NCBI RefSeq assembly: GCF_013402815.2
Contig: NZ_CP058601.1
Coordinates: 3,534,001-3,598,000 of the forward strand
DNA: 64,000 nt
Direction of reading: 5' to 3'
Origin: Natrinema halophilum
GTDB taxonomy: Archaea > Halobacteriota > Halobacteria > Halobacteriales > Natrialbaceae
Part shown: piece by piece, positions 40,648-49,854 of the stretch
How the letters are laid out: every line of letters starts with the position of its first letter
Position numbering within the stretch: the first letter of the stretch is position 1
The notes under the pieces: model-generated
The model's input: the letters and a program-made list of their open reading frames with translations, nothing else
What the model was told of the DNA's origin: nothing
Database searches by the model: none
Program-made: the position numbers and the translations under genes

Positions 40648-41283
40648 ATGGACAGCGACGAATTCCGGTCCGCAATCGAGGAGACGATGTCTGTCGAACT
40701 CGAACGCCTCGGATCGTCCAAGACGCTCGTCGCGCTCACCGACGCGGACCTGACGGTCGAGCGGGTCGTTCGAACTGTAGCGAATAGCGAACGCGCCGCC
40801 GCGGACACCTTCGAGGCGTGGGCCGACGATGAGGATCACGAGGGTGCACGAAAAACGTTCGACGCGCTCGGAAGCCAGGAGCGCGATCACTACGACCAGG
40901 TGGTGGCCCTGCTCGAGGGTGACCACGATGCCGATGACGCGGCGGGCGGCCCGATGCACGAACGGCTTCGGTCGCTCGAGACTGCGACGGACCGCCTTGG
41001 CGGCGTCGTCGGTCGATCTCTGGTCAGCGATCGGATGCACCTGCAGGTGATAAACTTCTTCGTCAACGAAAGCGACGAGCGGCGTGCCGACGCGTTTCGA
41101 GATTTGCGGACCGAGACGGCGGCCCAGGGCGACCGAGCGAGTTCGTTACTCGAGGACGTCTGTGACGGTAGCGGAGACTGGAACCGAGCGCAGGAGAGGG
41201 CCGAGGACGTGATCGCCGTCGCCTACGAGTCGTATGCGGATTCGCTCGACGATCTGGGCCTCGATCCGAAGCCGATCTGTTGA
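40648..41283 (+). CDS. Rubrerythrin-like haloarchaeal protein
   Basis: 211 residues, all-helical and strongly acidic. ExxH-like pieces (GSQERDHYDQVVALLEG, about residues 70-90) and repeated Glu/Asp helices resemble the ferritin-like haloarchaeal proteins annotated as rubrerythrin family. The usual second ExxH is not clear, so iron binding is doubtful. It ends DLGLDPKPIC. Starting from a promoter shared with the divergent rhodanese-MBL gene (104 bases between them), it could respond to oxidative or sulfide stress. That is inference from position only. Confidence 0.65.
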   Translation: MDSDEFRSAIEETMSVELERLGSSKTLVALTDADLTVERVVRTVANSERAAADTFEAWADDEDHEGARKTFDALGSQERDHYDQVVALLEGDHDADDAAGGPMHERLRSLETATDRLGGVVGRSLVSDRMHLQVINFFVNESDERRADAFRDLRTETAAQGDRASSLLEDVCDGSGDWNRAQERAEDVIAVAYESYADSLDDLGLDPKPIC

Positions 41284-41343
41284 AGCCGTTTCCGCGCCGG
41301 TTCGACGTCAGAGCCGGTGCCGGAGGCGATACCGTGACCGAAA

Positions 41344-41455
41344 GCGAACTCGGGTGCGTACTGACTAAAACGCGAACTCGGGTGCGTACTGACTAAAACG
41401 CAAACTCGGATGCGTACCGACTGAAACGCAAACTCGAGTGGGTGCCGACTGAAAT
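41344..41455 (+). repeat. 28-bp tandem repeat, 4 copies
   Basis: Copies at 41344-41371, 41372-41399, 41400-41427 and 41428-41455. The first two are identical (gcgaactcgggtgcgtactg plus actaaaac); the third and fourth diverge at several positions. Period 28 is not a multiple of 3 and no frame runs through, so it is non-coding. It lies between the rubrerythrin-like gene and the HTH-FilR1 gene, ending 122 bases before the latter's start. Confidence 0.95.
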
Positions 41456-41577
41456 CACGGACGCGCTGTGAATTCTCGTACGCGTCTCGGGGAAAACCAG
41501 TCGTTTCTCTATTCATCCGTTGAGCATAGTTCACCTCATGAAAAGGTTTTTGACTGGTACTTTCCTTGGGGGGGTCA

Positions 41578-42363
41578 ATGAAGGGGGAGCCGCTCGAGGA
41601 CGATCTCGAAGCCGACCTGCTGGAACTGGTCCGCCGACACGAAGTTTTCGAGATTCTGACCGACGAGGCACTCGAGAAGCCCGAACTCGCCGCGGCTCTC
41701 GAGGTATCACCGGCGACGACACACCGAATTCTCGCATCGTTTCGCGACAAGGATTGGATTACACGAACTGACAGTGGATACGCGCTCACGCCACTGGGAA
41801 CGCAGATGGGACGAGCGGTGGGAACCTACCGGTCCGCAGTCGCGGAGACGCGACGGCTAGCACCGCTGTACGAGACGGTTTCGACCGCGAACCTCCCCGT
41901 CGACGTCGATATGGACTGGTTCGCGGATGCCACCGTCACGGTGATCGAACCGCGCGATCCGTACCGGCCGTTGAACCGTTTCGTCGACTTGCTCGAGGAA
42001 ACGTCGTCGCTCCGCGGGTGCGATACGACGTCAGTCGCGCCCACGTACGTCGACGATATCCACGACCGCATTCTCGACGGCATGTCGGTCGAAATCGTCT
42101 TCGAAGCGCCTGTGATCGACCGGCTCGCGTCGGAATACGCCGACCTCACCGAGGTCGCCTTCGAACGGGAGAACCTCCGTCTCTGGGCGCTCGACGAGCT
42201 CCCGTTCGGAGTAGCGCTGTTCGACGACCGGGTAGGGATCGGCGGTTACGACGCGGAGTCGGGAGTTCTCTCTGTTTTCGCAGATACGAACGACTCCGAC
42301 GCGTACGCATGGGGTGAACGGCTCTTCGAACAGTATCGGGCGGCGGCGGACCGGGTCATCTAG
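41578..42363 (+). CDS. HTH transcriptional regulator with FilR1-type (DUF1724) domain
   Basis: 261 residues from ATG 41578; a TTG at 41566 is also in frame. The N-terminal winged helix (about 10-85) has ELVRRHEVFEILTDEALEKP and SPATTHRILASFRDKDWIT. The remainder is the DUF1724/FilR1 middle-type domain: LPVDVDMDWFADATVTVIEPRDPYRPLNRF and FEAPVIDRLASEYADL, with a C-terminal ADTNDSDAYAWGERLFEQYR. This architecture is common in archaeal regulators, including FilR1 of methanogens. The ligand is unknown. A row of 28-bp repeats lies upstream and might hold its binding sites. Confidence 0.88.
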   Translation: MKGEPLEDDLEADLLELVRRHEVFEILTDEALEKPELAAALEVSPATTHRILASFRDKDWITRTDSGYALTPLGTQMGRAVGTYRSAVAETRRLAPLYETVSTANLPVDVDMDWFADATVTVIEPRDPYRPLNRFVDLLEETSSLRGCDTTSVAPTYVDDIHDRILDGMSVEIVFEAPVIDRLASEYADLTEVAFERENLRLWALDELPFGVALFDDRVGIGGYDAESGVLSVFADTNDSDAYAWGERLFEQYRAAADRVI

Positions 42364-42464
42364 AGATCAGTCGTTCGAAGGGCCACAGAGAGCAGACGAG
42401 CCAGTGTAGAGCCGGCAGCGGCGAATCGCCACGTCGGTCGTGAACCGATCCGGACGGCGACGAA

Positions 42465-43151
42465 TCATTCCTCGACGGAGACCAACGTCATCTCGTACGT
42501 TCGGTCTCCGTCTTCGTCGTAGTACGCGGTGTGCGGTGCCAGCTCGAGCTCCGGGGAGAAACAGCCTTCGTGGACCGTCTGTCCGTCTATTTCGGTCACC
42601 GATGCGAAACAGTCGACGCCCGCGTAGGATTGCCGTTCCGTGACTTCGAATCGCATCGATCCGTCCGACGAGGAGTACGACCACTCGTTGCCCACTGTGA
42701 GGGAGCGGCCCTCGTACTGGGCCATCGTCGGCGAAAAGATCGTCGTGACGATAAATGGGCCGGCCGGCGTCATGAGTAACTCGCTCTGGAGGTCGTCTTT
42801 CGTCCCGGTGACGGTCGTTTCGAATTGTGTCTCCGTCGTATCGTAGCGGACGGTAACCGTCGCACCGTCGTCGGTCACGTCGGTCACGTCCCAGACGAGC
42901 GTTCCCGCTCCATCGTCGGGCGAGTAAACGTCGTAGGTGTACGTGACCGGCCGGTCGAATTCGAACGGTTTCCAGGTCGCATCGCCACCGCCGTCTCCGC
43001 CATCCGTGTTCCCGCCCCCGCCGCCAGATCCCGACGCGCCGGACGGGGAGTCACTGGTTTCTGAACAGCCGGCCAGCAATCCCGCTGATGCGACACCGAA
43101 TGTGCGGAGCAAGCACCGTCTCGAAAACTGAGAGTTCGCTCGTGAAGGCAT
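42465..43151 (-). CDS. Exported lipoprotein, function unknown
   Basis: 228 residues from ATG 43151 (MPSRANSQFSRRCLLRTFG). A Tat-type signal (SRRCLLRTFGVASAGLLAGCSE) carries the lipobox AGC. A Gly/Asp/Ser-rich spacer follows. The mature part, about 180 residues, is beta-rich with alternating hydrophobic residues (YTYDVYSPDDGAGTLVWDVTDV, TVTVRYDTTETQFETTVTGT), two Cys (DCFASV and EGCFSPEL) and a YDEDGDRTYEMTLVSVEE ending. I do not recognise a family. It follows ftsZ1 on the same strand 248 bases downstream. Confidence 0.75.
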   Translation of the reverse strand: MPSRANSQFSRRCLLRTFGVASAGLLAGCSETSDSPSGASGSGGGGGNTDGGDGGGDATWKPFEFDRPVTYTYDVYSPDDGAGTLVWDVTDVTDDGATVTVRYDTTETQFETTVTGTKDDLQSELLMTPAGPFIVTTIFSPTMAQYEGRSLTVGNEWSYSSSDGSMRFEVTERQSYAGVDCFASVTEIDGQTVHEGCFSPELELAPHTAYYDEDGDRTYEMTLVSVEE

Positions 43152-43399
43152 TACTCCTCGTTGGTGCGTCACTATCTTGTACTCACTCCATGACAAAATT
43201 TCATCGGATGAACGGCGGATAGGACCGGGCGAAATCGCCCGTTTCGTCCCACCAGCGACGGAAAGATGAACGATCTGTCGACGTCGAATTCGAACGCCGA
43301 AACCGTCGATCCGCGGCAGTTGCGGAGCCAAAAACGACGAGAGGACGTCGAAAAGACAGACGGAAACACCGGGATCAACCGGATCGACGGAACGGAAAA

Positions 43400-44572
43400 T
43401 CAGTTGACGAAGTCGATGTCGTCTCCCTGTGCGGGCGTTTCGGGCTGGACGGTGGCCTCGCCATCGGGACGCCCGTAGATCTGGGGCGATTGAACGCCGG
43501 TAACGACGATCATCGTCCGCATACTGCCCTCGAGGCTCTCGTCGATCGAGGTTCCCCAGATGATGCGGGCGTCGGGGTCGATCCGATCGTATATTTCTTC
43601 GACGACGCCTTCGGCTTCTTCGATGGCCATGTCGTTGCCGCCGGTCACGTTGACGAGCGCGGAACTCGCGCCGGAGATGTCCACGTCGAGCAGCGGCGAA
43701 CGGAGCGCGGTCTTGACGGAGTCCTCTGCCTTGGCTTCGGAATCTGCCTCGCCGAGGCCGATCATGGCAACGCCGCCCCGTTCCATGACGGTGCGGACGT
43801 CGGCGAAGTCGAGGTTGACGAGACCGGGTTTCGTGATGAGTTCCGTGATTCCCTTGACCGAGCGCATCAGGACTTCGTCTGAGACTTTGAACGCTTGCCG
43901 GACGGGCAGTTTTCCGACAGAATCGAGCAGCCGATCGTTGGGGACGACGATGACCGTGTCCGAAACGTCGCGGAGTCGTTCGAGACCGGCTTCCGCGTTG
44001 GTGCGCCGAACTTCGCCTTCGGCGGTAAACGGCGTCGTGACGATGGAGATGGTCAGCGCGCCGGCCTCGCGTGCGGCTTTCGCGACAACCGGTGCCGAAC
44101 CGGTACCGGTACCACCGCCAAGTCCGGCCGTCACGAAGACCATGTCCGAGCCGTCGATGGCGTCGTAGATGTCCTGTTGACTCTCGAGCGCCGCTTCCTC
44201 ACCTACCTGTGGAAGCGAGCCGGCTCCCCGGCCGCCGGTCTTTTCCTCGCCCATGAGGATTTTCGTGTCGGCATCGATCTCGACTAGGTGCTGGACGTCG
44301 GTGTTGGCGGCGACGAGTTTCGCGCCGTGAATGCCCTCTTCGTGCATCCGATTGATCGTATTTCCACCGGCACCACCGCAGCCGACGACCGTGATATCAG
44401 TCTGGAGGTCCTGCAGAACGTCTTCCAGTTCGTCGTCGGTCATCGTCCCCGTTTGCTGACTGCCGGTCGCGTCACCGTCGGGTGATCGTCCCTCTGCCGG
44501 CGCGTCGTGGGGGTCCCCAGACGGGTCCCCGCTTTCAGCCTCGTCGATTGCGTCGTCGATGATAGAGTCCAT
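43400..44572 (-). CDS. ftsZ1: Cell division GTPase FtsZ1
   Basis: 390 residues from ATG 44572. The acidic N-terminal extension ([13 protein letters not shown] ... about 50 residues) is typical of haloarchaeal FtsZ1. The GTP-binding tubulin signature is GGGTGTGSA (152-160), with [19 protein letters not shown] before it, the T7 [15 protein letters not shown] loop after it, and the C-terminal domain with GGNDM and IIWGTSID. It polymerises at midcell, with FtsZ2, in haloarchaeal division. The C-terminal tail is acidic (QGDDIDFVN). A TATA-like aaaagat reads as atctttt on its strand about 15-20 bases upstream, and a strong inverted repeat lies at 44620-44639. Confidence 0.95.
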   Translation of the reverse strand: MDSIIDDAIDEAESGDPSGDPHDAPAEGRSPDGDATGSQQTGTMTDDELEDVLQDLQTDITVVGCGGAGGNTINRMHEEGIHGAKLVAANTDVQHLVEIDADTKILMGEEKTGGRGAGSLPQVGEEAALESQQDIYDAIDGSDMVFVTAGLGGGTGTGSAPVVAKAAREAGALTISIVTTPFTAEGEVRRTNAEAGLERLRDVSDTVIVVPNDRLLDSVGKLPVRQAFKVSDEVLMRSVKGITELITKPGLVNLDFADVRTVMERGGVAMIGLGEADSEAKAEDSVKTALRSPLLDVDISGASSALVNVTGGNDMAIEEAEGVVEEIYDRIDPDARIIWGTSIDESLEGSMRTMIVVTGVQSPQIYGRPDGEATVQPETPAQGDDIDFVN

Positions 44573-44619
44573 TCTTGGCCCTGTCTAAAAGATGGAGCAT
44601 AATTACCTTTCCCCCCACA

Positions 44620-44639
44620 CGTCAGACGTTTGTCTGACG
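44620..44639. promoter_or_regulatory. Perfect 8-bp inverted repeat upstream of ftsZ1
   Basis: cgtcagac (44620-44627), gttt, gtctgacg (44632-44639). It lies 48-67 bases before the ftsZ1 start, on the upstream side of its promoter and 92 bases after the dtd2 stop. It could be an operator for division control or a hairpin at the end of the dtd2 transcript. Confidence 0.5.
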
Positions 44640-44731
44640 CGTTAATGGTTTCTTACACAGCCACTGGCGCCGCCGGCGAGTTCGCGCGACGGGGCAGAGT
44701 ATACGATCATTACCGGAAAATACCCGGTTTG

Positions 44732-46102
44732 CTATATCGGAAATCGGCGCGTTCGCTCGGTTCGAACTCTCTCTGGTCTGACCGTTTCTCCGTCGACCGT
44801 AACCGAGTCGCCCTCGGCGAGCGCACCGAACTTCGGTCCCTCGGGCACGCCGACCTCTCGTGCCAGTTCGGGATCGAACGCCGTCTCTTCGGCGACGACC
44901 GCCTCGTCTTCGATCCGAACCGAATCGAATTTCGCCTCGAGAATTTCGGCCAGCCCCTCGACAATCGCGGTGCGCGGGTCGCTCGAATCGGCTTCGGCAT
45001 CGCCGTCGGGGCCGCCCTCGGTTCCCGTCGCAGGGACCGCCGCTTGCGAGCCGACGCGGCTACCGCCGTTGTCGGTCGCGAACGCGACCACGTTTCGTTC
45101 GACGATCGTTCTGACGCAGTCGTGATCGATTCCTTCCGCTGTCGTGACGAGGTCTGCAGGCAAGTCGACGACTGTAACCGACTCTGTACGCCGGTCGCCG
45201 AAGCGAATTCCGTCGTCGATCGCCCCGAGATCGGACTCGATCGCGTCGACGAGCGCGAGCGGGCGATCGCCGACCTCGCGCAGCCAGGTCTCGCTGACGA
45301 CGCGGCAGTCCATGCCTCCGAGGGTTTCCTCGAGGACCGGCCACTCGCCGTCGAGGAGAGCGATCCCAGCATCGCTCGCCTCGAAGGCCCGCTCGACGAC
45401 ATCGCGGTGGGCCGTCGGGTGGTCGATCGCTTCGAGGGCCCAGTCGGAGGCGATGTGGCCGACCGCCCACGGCGTCTCGCGGACGACCCGTTCGAACCGC
45501 GGAGCGTAGTGGTTGCCGCCGAAGCCGACGATCTGTCTCTCGCGACGGGGGTCGACGTCTCGAAGATCGAGAATGGCGCGGGCGACGGCCTCGGCACCGG
45601 CGGGGTCGTCCCACTGTTCGTCGCCGCTGCCGAGTTCCGCGAACAACGACGGACAGCCGACGTCGGTCGGGCCGTGGTGGGTACACTCTATGCCGACGTC
45701 GTACTCCTCAGGTCCGTACTCGTCGAACGACGCGAGCAGGCGAGCCAGGGCGTTCGGGGCGGCTTCGGCGAGCGAATCGGGTTCGCCGCCGAACTCCGCC
45801 GGGCCGAAGTTGCCCGTAAAATGGCCCGTCAACAACGCTCCAGTGTCACCAGAATGGCGCGATGCGAACACGAGCAGGTCAGGATCGCAGTCGAAGGCCG
45901 CCGCCGGGCGCTCGAGGTCGATGTGTAACTCGTCGAACGAGCGGAGTTCGGCCCCATCGGTCCGGTAGTAGGTACCACCGCCGTCGGCATCCGTTCGAAC
46001 GTCGTCTTCGTCTCGGTCCCAATCGACGCAATCACGAAGTTGATCGCAGATGTGTTCAGAGGCACGATCGGCACGGCTTTCGACGATCGCGATCGTGGAC
46101 AT
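44732..46102 (-). CDS. dtdA: D-aminoacyl-tRNA deacylase (DTD2/GEK1 type)
   Basis: 456 residues from ATG 46102 (MSTIAIVESRADRASEHIC). The enzyme removes D-amino acids (and N-ethyl adducts in plants) from mischarged tRNA. It shows ELHIDL ... LLVFASRHSGDTGALLTGHFTGNFGPAEFGG (family phrases SRHSG and LTGHFTGNFG), IECTHHGPTDVG and the hallmark GFGGNHYAPRF. A C-terminal extension (about 340-456) with an acidic linker and a small alpha/beta domain is usual in archaea. It lies immediately upstream of ftsZ1 on the same strand, a link whose meaning is unclear. Confidence 0.93.
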   Translation of the reverse strand: MSTIAIVESRADRASEHICDQLRDCVDWDRDEDDVRTDADGGGTYYRTDGAELRSFDELHIDLERPAAAFDCDPDLLVFASRHSGDTGALLTGHFTGNFGPAEFGGEPDSLAEAAPNALARLLASFDEYGPEEYDVGIECTHHGPTDVGCPSLFAELGSGDEQWDDPAGAEAVARAILDLRDVDPRRERQIVGFGGNHYAPRFERVVRETPWAVGHIASDWALEAIDHPTAHRDVVERAFEASDAGIALLDGEWPVLEETLGGMDCRVVSETWLREVGDRPLALVDAIESDLGAIDDGIRFGDRRTESVTVVDLPADLVTTAEGIDHDCVRTIVERNVVAFATDNGGSRVGSQAAVPATGTEGGPDGDAEADSSDPRTAIVEGLAEILEAKFDSVRIEDEAVVAEETAFDPELAREVGVPEGPKFGALAEGDSVTVDGETVRPERVRTERTRRFPI

Positions 46103-46262
46103 ACTCGTGGTCGCGTTTTGAGTACGTTAACGTCGCCGGTTTCCACCGGCGTGCCGGTCGTCATCGACGGTTCCGGATTTGGGGTAAAAATACGTAGCGT
46201 ATGTTGCCTATAGTTTTTCGTGTGTGGAGACAGCATACAATGGTGACCAAGCGAGCCGATCA

Positions 46263-48716
46263 ATGACCGATAATGCGTCGAAACGAACGAACTCGTCGAA
46301 CGGGACAGACCGTAGCGATAGCGCATCGTCAGACGCGCAGCCGTGCGATCTCAGCCTCGACGTCAGCGAATTGAGTGTACTGGTGACCGACTGCGCTGTC
46401 GCGATGTTCGACCCCAGCGGAGCGATCTCCGCGTGGAACGACGGTGCGAGGCAATTGATCGGTTACGACGAAGAGACGATCGTCGGATCGCACTATCGCA
46501 CGTTCTTTACGGCAGACGTCCGCGAATCCGGCCAGCCGGAGCGGTTGCTCGAGCGGTCCCGATCGACCGGAAGCGTCGAGAGCGACGGCTGGCGTGTCCG
46601 ACACGACGGGAGCAGGTTCTGGGCTCGAGAAGTGATCATCCCGGTCCGCGAGGACGGAACGCTCGCTCACGACGATGGTCTCGAGGCCGACGATATGCTG
46701 GGGTACGCGTGGTTCGTCCGCGACCGCACCGAGAGACACGATCGCGAACAGAAACTGAGCGAGGAGAAGGCCTTCGTCGAAAGCGTGTTCCAGGCACAAC
46801 CGGACGTCGTCTACGCATTCGACTCAGACGACAATCACCTCGAGTGGAACGACCGGGTTCCGGCAGTGACGGGGTACACCGAAGCGGAATTAGCCGAGAT
46901 GAATCCGCTCGAATTCATCGCACCGGAGGACCGTGATCAAATCGAGGACGTGATCCAGCAGGTACTCGAGGAAAACGAGTACGTCACCGCCGAAGCAGAC
47001 CTCCTCACAAAAGACGGGCGGCGAATTCCATACGAATTCAACAGCGCCCGCATCACCGACGAGGACGGCACCGTCCTGGGGTTTACCGGCGTCGGAAGAA
47101 ACGTAAGCGAACGAAACGCTCGCGAGCGGGCACTCCGGGAGGAGAAGGCGTTCACGGAGAGCATCCTTGAAGCTCAACCGGACGTTCTCTACGCCTACGA
47201 CACCGACGGAAACCTCATCCAGTGGAACGACCAGTTCGAATGCGCGACCGGTTACGGACCGGACGAACTCGCCGACGTAAACCCGCTCACCTTCATCGCA
47301 CCGGAGGATCGGGAGCACCTCGGCGATGCGATCGAGCGCATCCTCGAGGATGGTGAACGGGTCACCGCCGAAAGCCGGGTTCTCACCAGGACGGGAGACC
47401 GTATTCCCTACGAGTTCAACAGCGCCCGCATCACAGACGATGACGGCACCGTCCTGGGGTTTACCGGCGTCGGTCGCGATATCAGCGAACGCAAAGCCCG
47501 CGAGCGGGAACTGGAGCGCCTCGAACGTCTCAATGCGATTATTCGAACGATCGACGAGACGATGGTCGCTGCAGACACTCGCGATGAGATCGAGACGGCG
47601 ATCGTCGAGGAGTTTGCAGCCGCCGATCCGTACCGGTTTGCGGTCATCGGGCGGACCGATCCCACTTCGACGATCGATCAATATTCACTCGATCCCGTCA
47701 CCTGGGCTGGTATCGACGCTCCGACGATCGAAGACGTCTTTTCGTCGTTCGTCGACCCGCCTGCTGACGCGGGCGAAACATCGTTGTTCGAAACGCGGGC
47801 CGTCCAGCGGTATCGAAACCTCCGCGAGAGCCCCGTCGGCGAGTGGCGGGCCGATGCCCGCGAACACGGGTACGACTCGGTCGCGGTCGTGCCGATCGTC
47901 GCGACCGATCGGACGTTCGGCGCTCTCGTCGTCGGCGCCGACGAACCGGATGCATTCGCCGATCGCGAGCGAGAGGTGCTCCAGGAATTCGGCGGGACGA
48001 TCGGCCACGCCATCAACGCGATGGTAGTCCGCCAGCTCCTGTATATGGACACCGTCGACGAACTCGAGTTCGAATCGACGGACCGGGGAGATACCTGCAT
48101 CAGGTTGTCCGAGGGCCTCGATTGCGAACTGTCGCTCGACCACGTGCTGCCGCTGACCGACGAGGTGTTCGTCTATTACCTCACCGTTACCGGAGCCGCT
48201 CCCGAGCGAATTCGCGATGGCGTTCGGGAGGACGATGCAGTCACTGAATTTCGTCTCATCGACGCCACCGGCGAGGAAAGCTACTGGGAAATCGTCGTCC
48301 GTGGATCCGCGATTGCCGAACTGCTCACGGAGTACGGCGCGCGACTGCAGTCGAAAATCGTCCGCAACGGCGTCGGGAAGCTTACGGTGCAGGCGAGTCG
48401 CGATGCGGACCTGCGGGAACTCGTCGACGGAATCACGTCCGCGTACCCCGATACGGAACTCGTCTCGAAACGAACCGTCGACCGACCGGTCGAAACGCGA
48501 GGCGACTTTCGCAACACCGTCGAATCGTTGCTGACCGAGAAACAGCGCCTCGCCCTGGAGGCTGCCTACCACGGCGGTTATTTCGAGTGGCCGACGCGAA
48601 ACAGCGACGCAACCGAAGTCGCAGACCGACTCGGGATCGCCCGTCAGACGTTTCATCAGCACCTCAGAGTCGCTCTCGAGAAATTACTTTCAGCATACTT
48701 CGGGACGACTAACTGA
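46263..48716 (+). CDS. Bat-type regulator: PAS-PAS-PAS-GAF-HTH_10
   Basis: 817 residues from ATG 46263; a GTG at 46224 is also possible. PAS modules sit at about 30-150, 160-285 and 290-415. The second and third are near duplicates: both have AQPDVVYA/AQPDVLYA, FIAPEDR and FTGVGR. A GAF-like domain (about 420-600), the BAT domain (HTH-10-associated) and the C-terminal HTH follow: LTEKQRLALEAAYHGGYFEWPTRNSDATEVADRLGIARQTFHQHLR (given by its ends LTEKQRLALE and QTFHQHLR). It activates genes such as bacterio-opsin in response to oxygen or light in halophiles. Its own targets are unknown. Confidence 0.92.
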   Translation: MTDNASKRTNSSNGTDRSDSASSDAQPCDLSLDVSELSVLVTDCAVAMFDPSGAISAWNDGARQLIGYDEETIVGSHYRTFFTADVRESGQPERLLERSRSTGSVESDGWRVRHDGSRFWAREVIIPVREDGTLAHDDGLEADDMLGYAWFVRDRTERHDREQKLSEEKAFVESVFQAQPDVVYAFDSDDNHLEWNDRVPAVTGYTEAELAEMNPLEFIAPEDRDQIEDVIQQVLEENEYVTAEADLLTKDGRRIPYEFNSARITDEDGTVLGFTGVGRNVSERNARERALREEKAFTESILEAQPDVLYAYDTDGNLIQWNDQFECATGYGPDELADVNPLTFIAPEDREHLGDAIERILEDGERVTAESRVLTRTGDRIPYEFNSARITDDDGTVLGFTGVGRDISERKARERELERLERLNAIIRTIDETMVAADTRDEIETAIVEEFAAADPYRFAVIGRTDPTSTIDQYSLDPVTWAGIDAPTIEDVFSSFVDPPADAGETSLFETRAVQRYRNLRESPVGEWRADAREHGYDSVAVVPIVATDRTFGALVVGADEPDAFADREREVLQEFGGTIGHAINAMVVRQLLYMDTVDELEFESTDRGDTCIRLSEGLDCELSLDHVLPLTDEVFVYYLTVTGAAPERIRDGVREDDAVTEFRLIDATGEESYWEIVVRGSAIAELLTEYGARLQSKIVRNGVGKLTVQASRDADLRELVDGITSAYPDTELVSKRTVDRPVETRGDFRNTVESLLTEKQRLALEAAYHGGYFEWPTRNSDATEVADRLGIARQTFHQHLRVALEKLLSAYFGTTN

Positions 48717-48783
48717 CGACCATTCGGCAATACCAGAGCATGCTGGTACACATCTTTCCCCCGCTCGTTGTCTCTATCGTGTA

Positions 48784-49765
48784 ATGAGTTCGCCCCTGTC
48801 CACTGAGACGACTACCGCGGTCGACATCCTCGCGGAACCGCGACGGCGATACGTGCTCGCGGCAGTACTCGAGCGATCGGATGCAGTGCCGACGGCTCGC
48901 TCTTCGGCGTCCGAGCGGCTAACAGTCGACGCGCTCGCGACCGAGGTCGCGACCATGGAACACGGCCGCCAGATCGTTTCCGACGAGCAGTGCAGACAGA
49001 CGGCCGTTGCGCTGAGACACGTCCACATCCCCGCGTCTGACTGACGTCGGCGTCCTGTCGAAACGGGCCAGCGGAGATAGAATCGAGCTCGTCGACCACC
49101 CGATGCACGAGAATGAATGGGTTCAGTCCCTCCTCGCGGAACCGACCGGCGAAACGTTGGACATGGATGAGGAGACACTGAACCGAACGCTCAAAGTACT
49201 TCGTGCGCCGCGGAGACGGGCGGTCTGTACCGTCCTCGAGCGCCGACGCGAATCCGTTTCCGTCTCGGATCTCGCCACGGCGGTCCTCGAACTGGAAACT
49301 GACGGCGAAACTGACAATTCCGAAAAGCCTGCCGAGGAATACGCGTCCGTCACCTGTTCGCTCGTCCATTCTCATCTGCCCGCTCTGGCGGATGCGAACC
49401 TCGTGTCGTATGATGTCGACGAAAAGCGCGTTTCGTTCGCCACCGACGACCCGCAGTGGGAGGCGAACTGGTTGCTCGAGGGGCTGCTGTCCGATGCCGA
49501 AGACTCCCTCCAAACAGCCGAAGCGGACGACGATCGACTCGAGACGCCACGCATTTCGGACGAAATGGCGTCCGAGACTCCAGCGGTTGAGGGGTCGGCG
49601 ACGGTCGAACCGGTCGCTGATGACGACAGGATGCTCTGGACGCTGGCTCGGCCACCCGCCGGGCGTTCGCACAGCGGGGGACGGTCGTCGTCTCGAGAAA
49701 TCTCGACTCGTTCGGAACCGTCGTCGGCTGTGGGCGAACCGCACGACGGAACGCCTCCGACCTGA
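48784..49765 (+). pseudogene. Tandem winged-helix (DUF7344) regulator split by a +1 frameshift
   Basis: The frame from ATG 48784 encodes AVDILAEPRRRYVLAAVLE and ends ALRHVHIPASD at TGA 49042-49044. The next frame continues the same domain, LTDVGVLSKRASGDRIELVDHP, then a second domain from 49103 (LNRTLKVLRAPRRRAVCTVLE ... SLVHSHLPALADANLVSYD). Dropping one C in the ccccgcg run near 49028-49034 restores HIPRLTDVGVL, the expected DUF7344 signature. The joined product would be about 327 residues. The C-terminus of the second frame ends in low-complexity DNA. It is either a real frameshift or a homopolymer sequencing error. Confidence 0.8.
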
Positions 49766-49854
49766 CTCGTCGCTGTGGACCGAGGGGGTGGGTCGACGTC
49801 TTCACGTTCGAGCCAGACCGATTATAGTCTCGCCGCTCGGAATGGGAGCAAACG

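Noticed and set aside
41344-41455. CRISPR array
   Set aside because: The 28-bp copies are directly adjacent, with no spacers between them.
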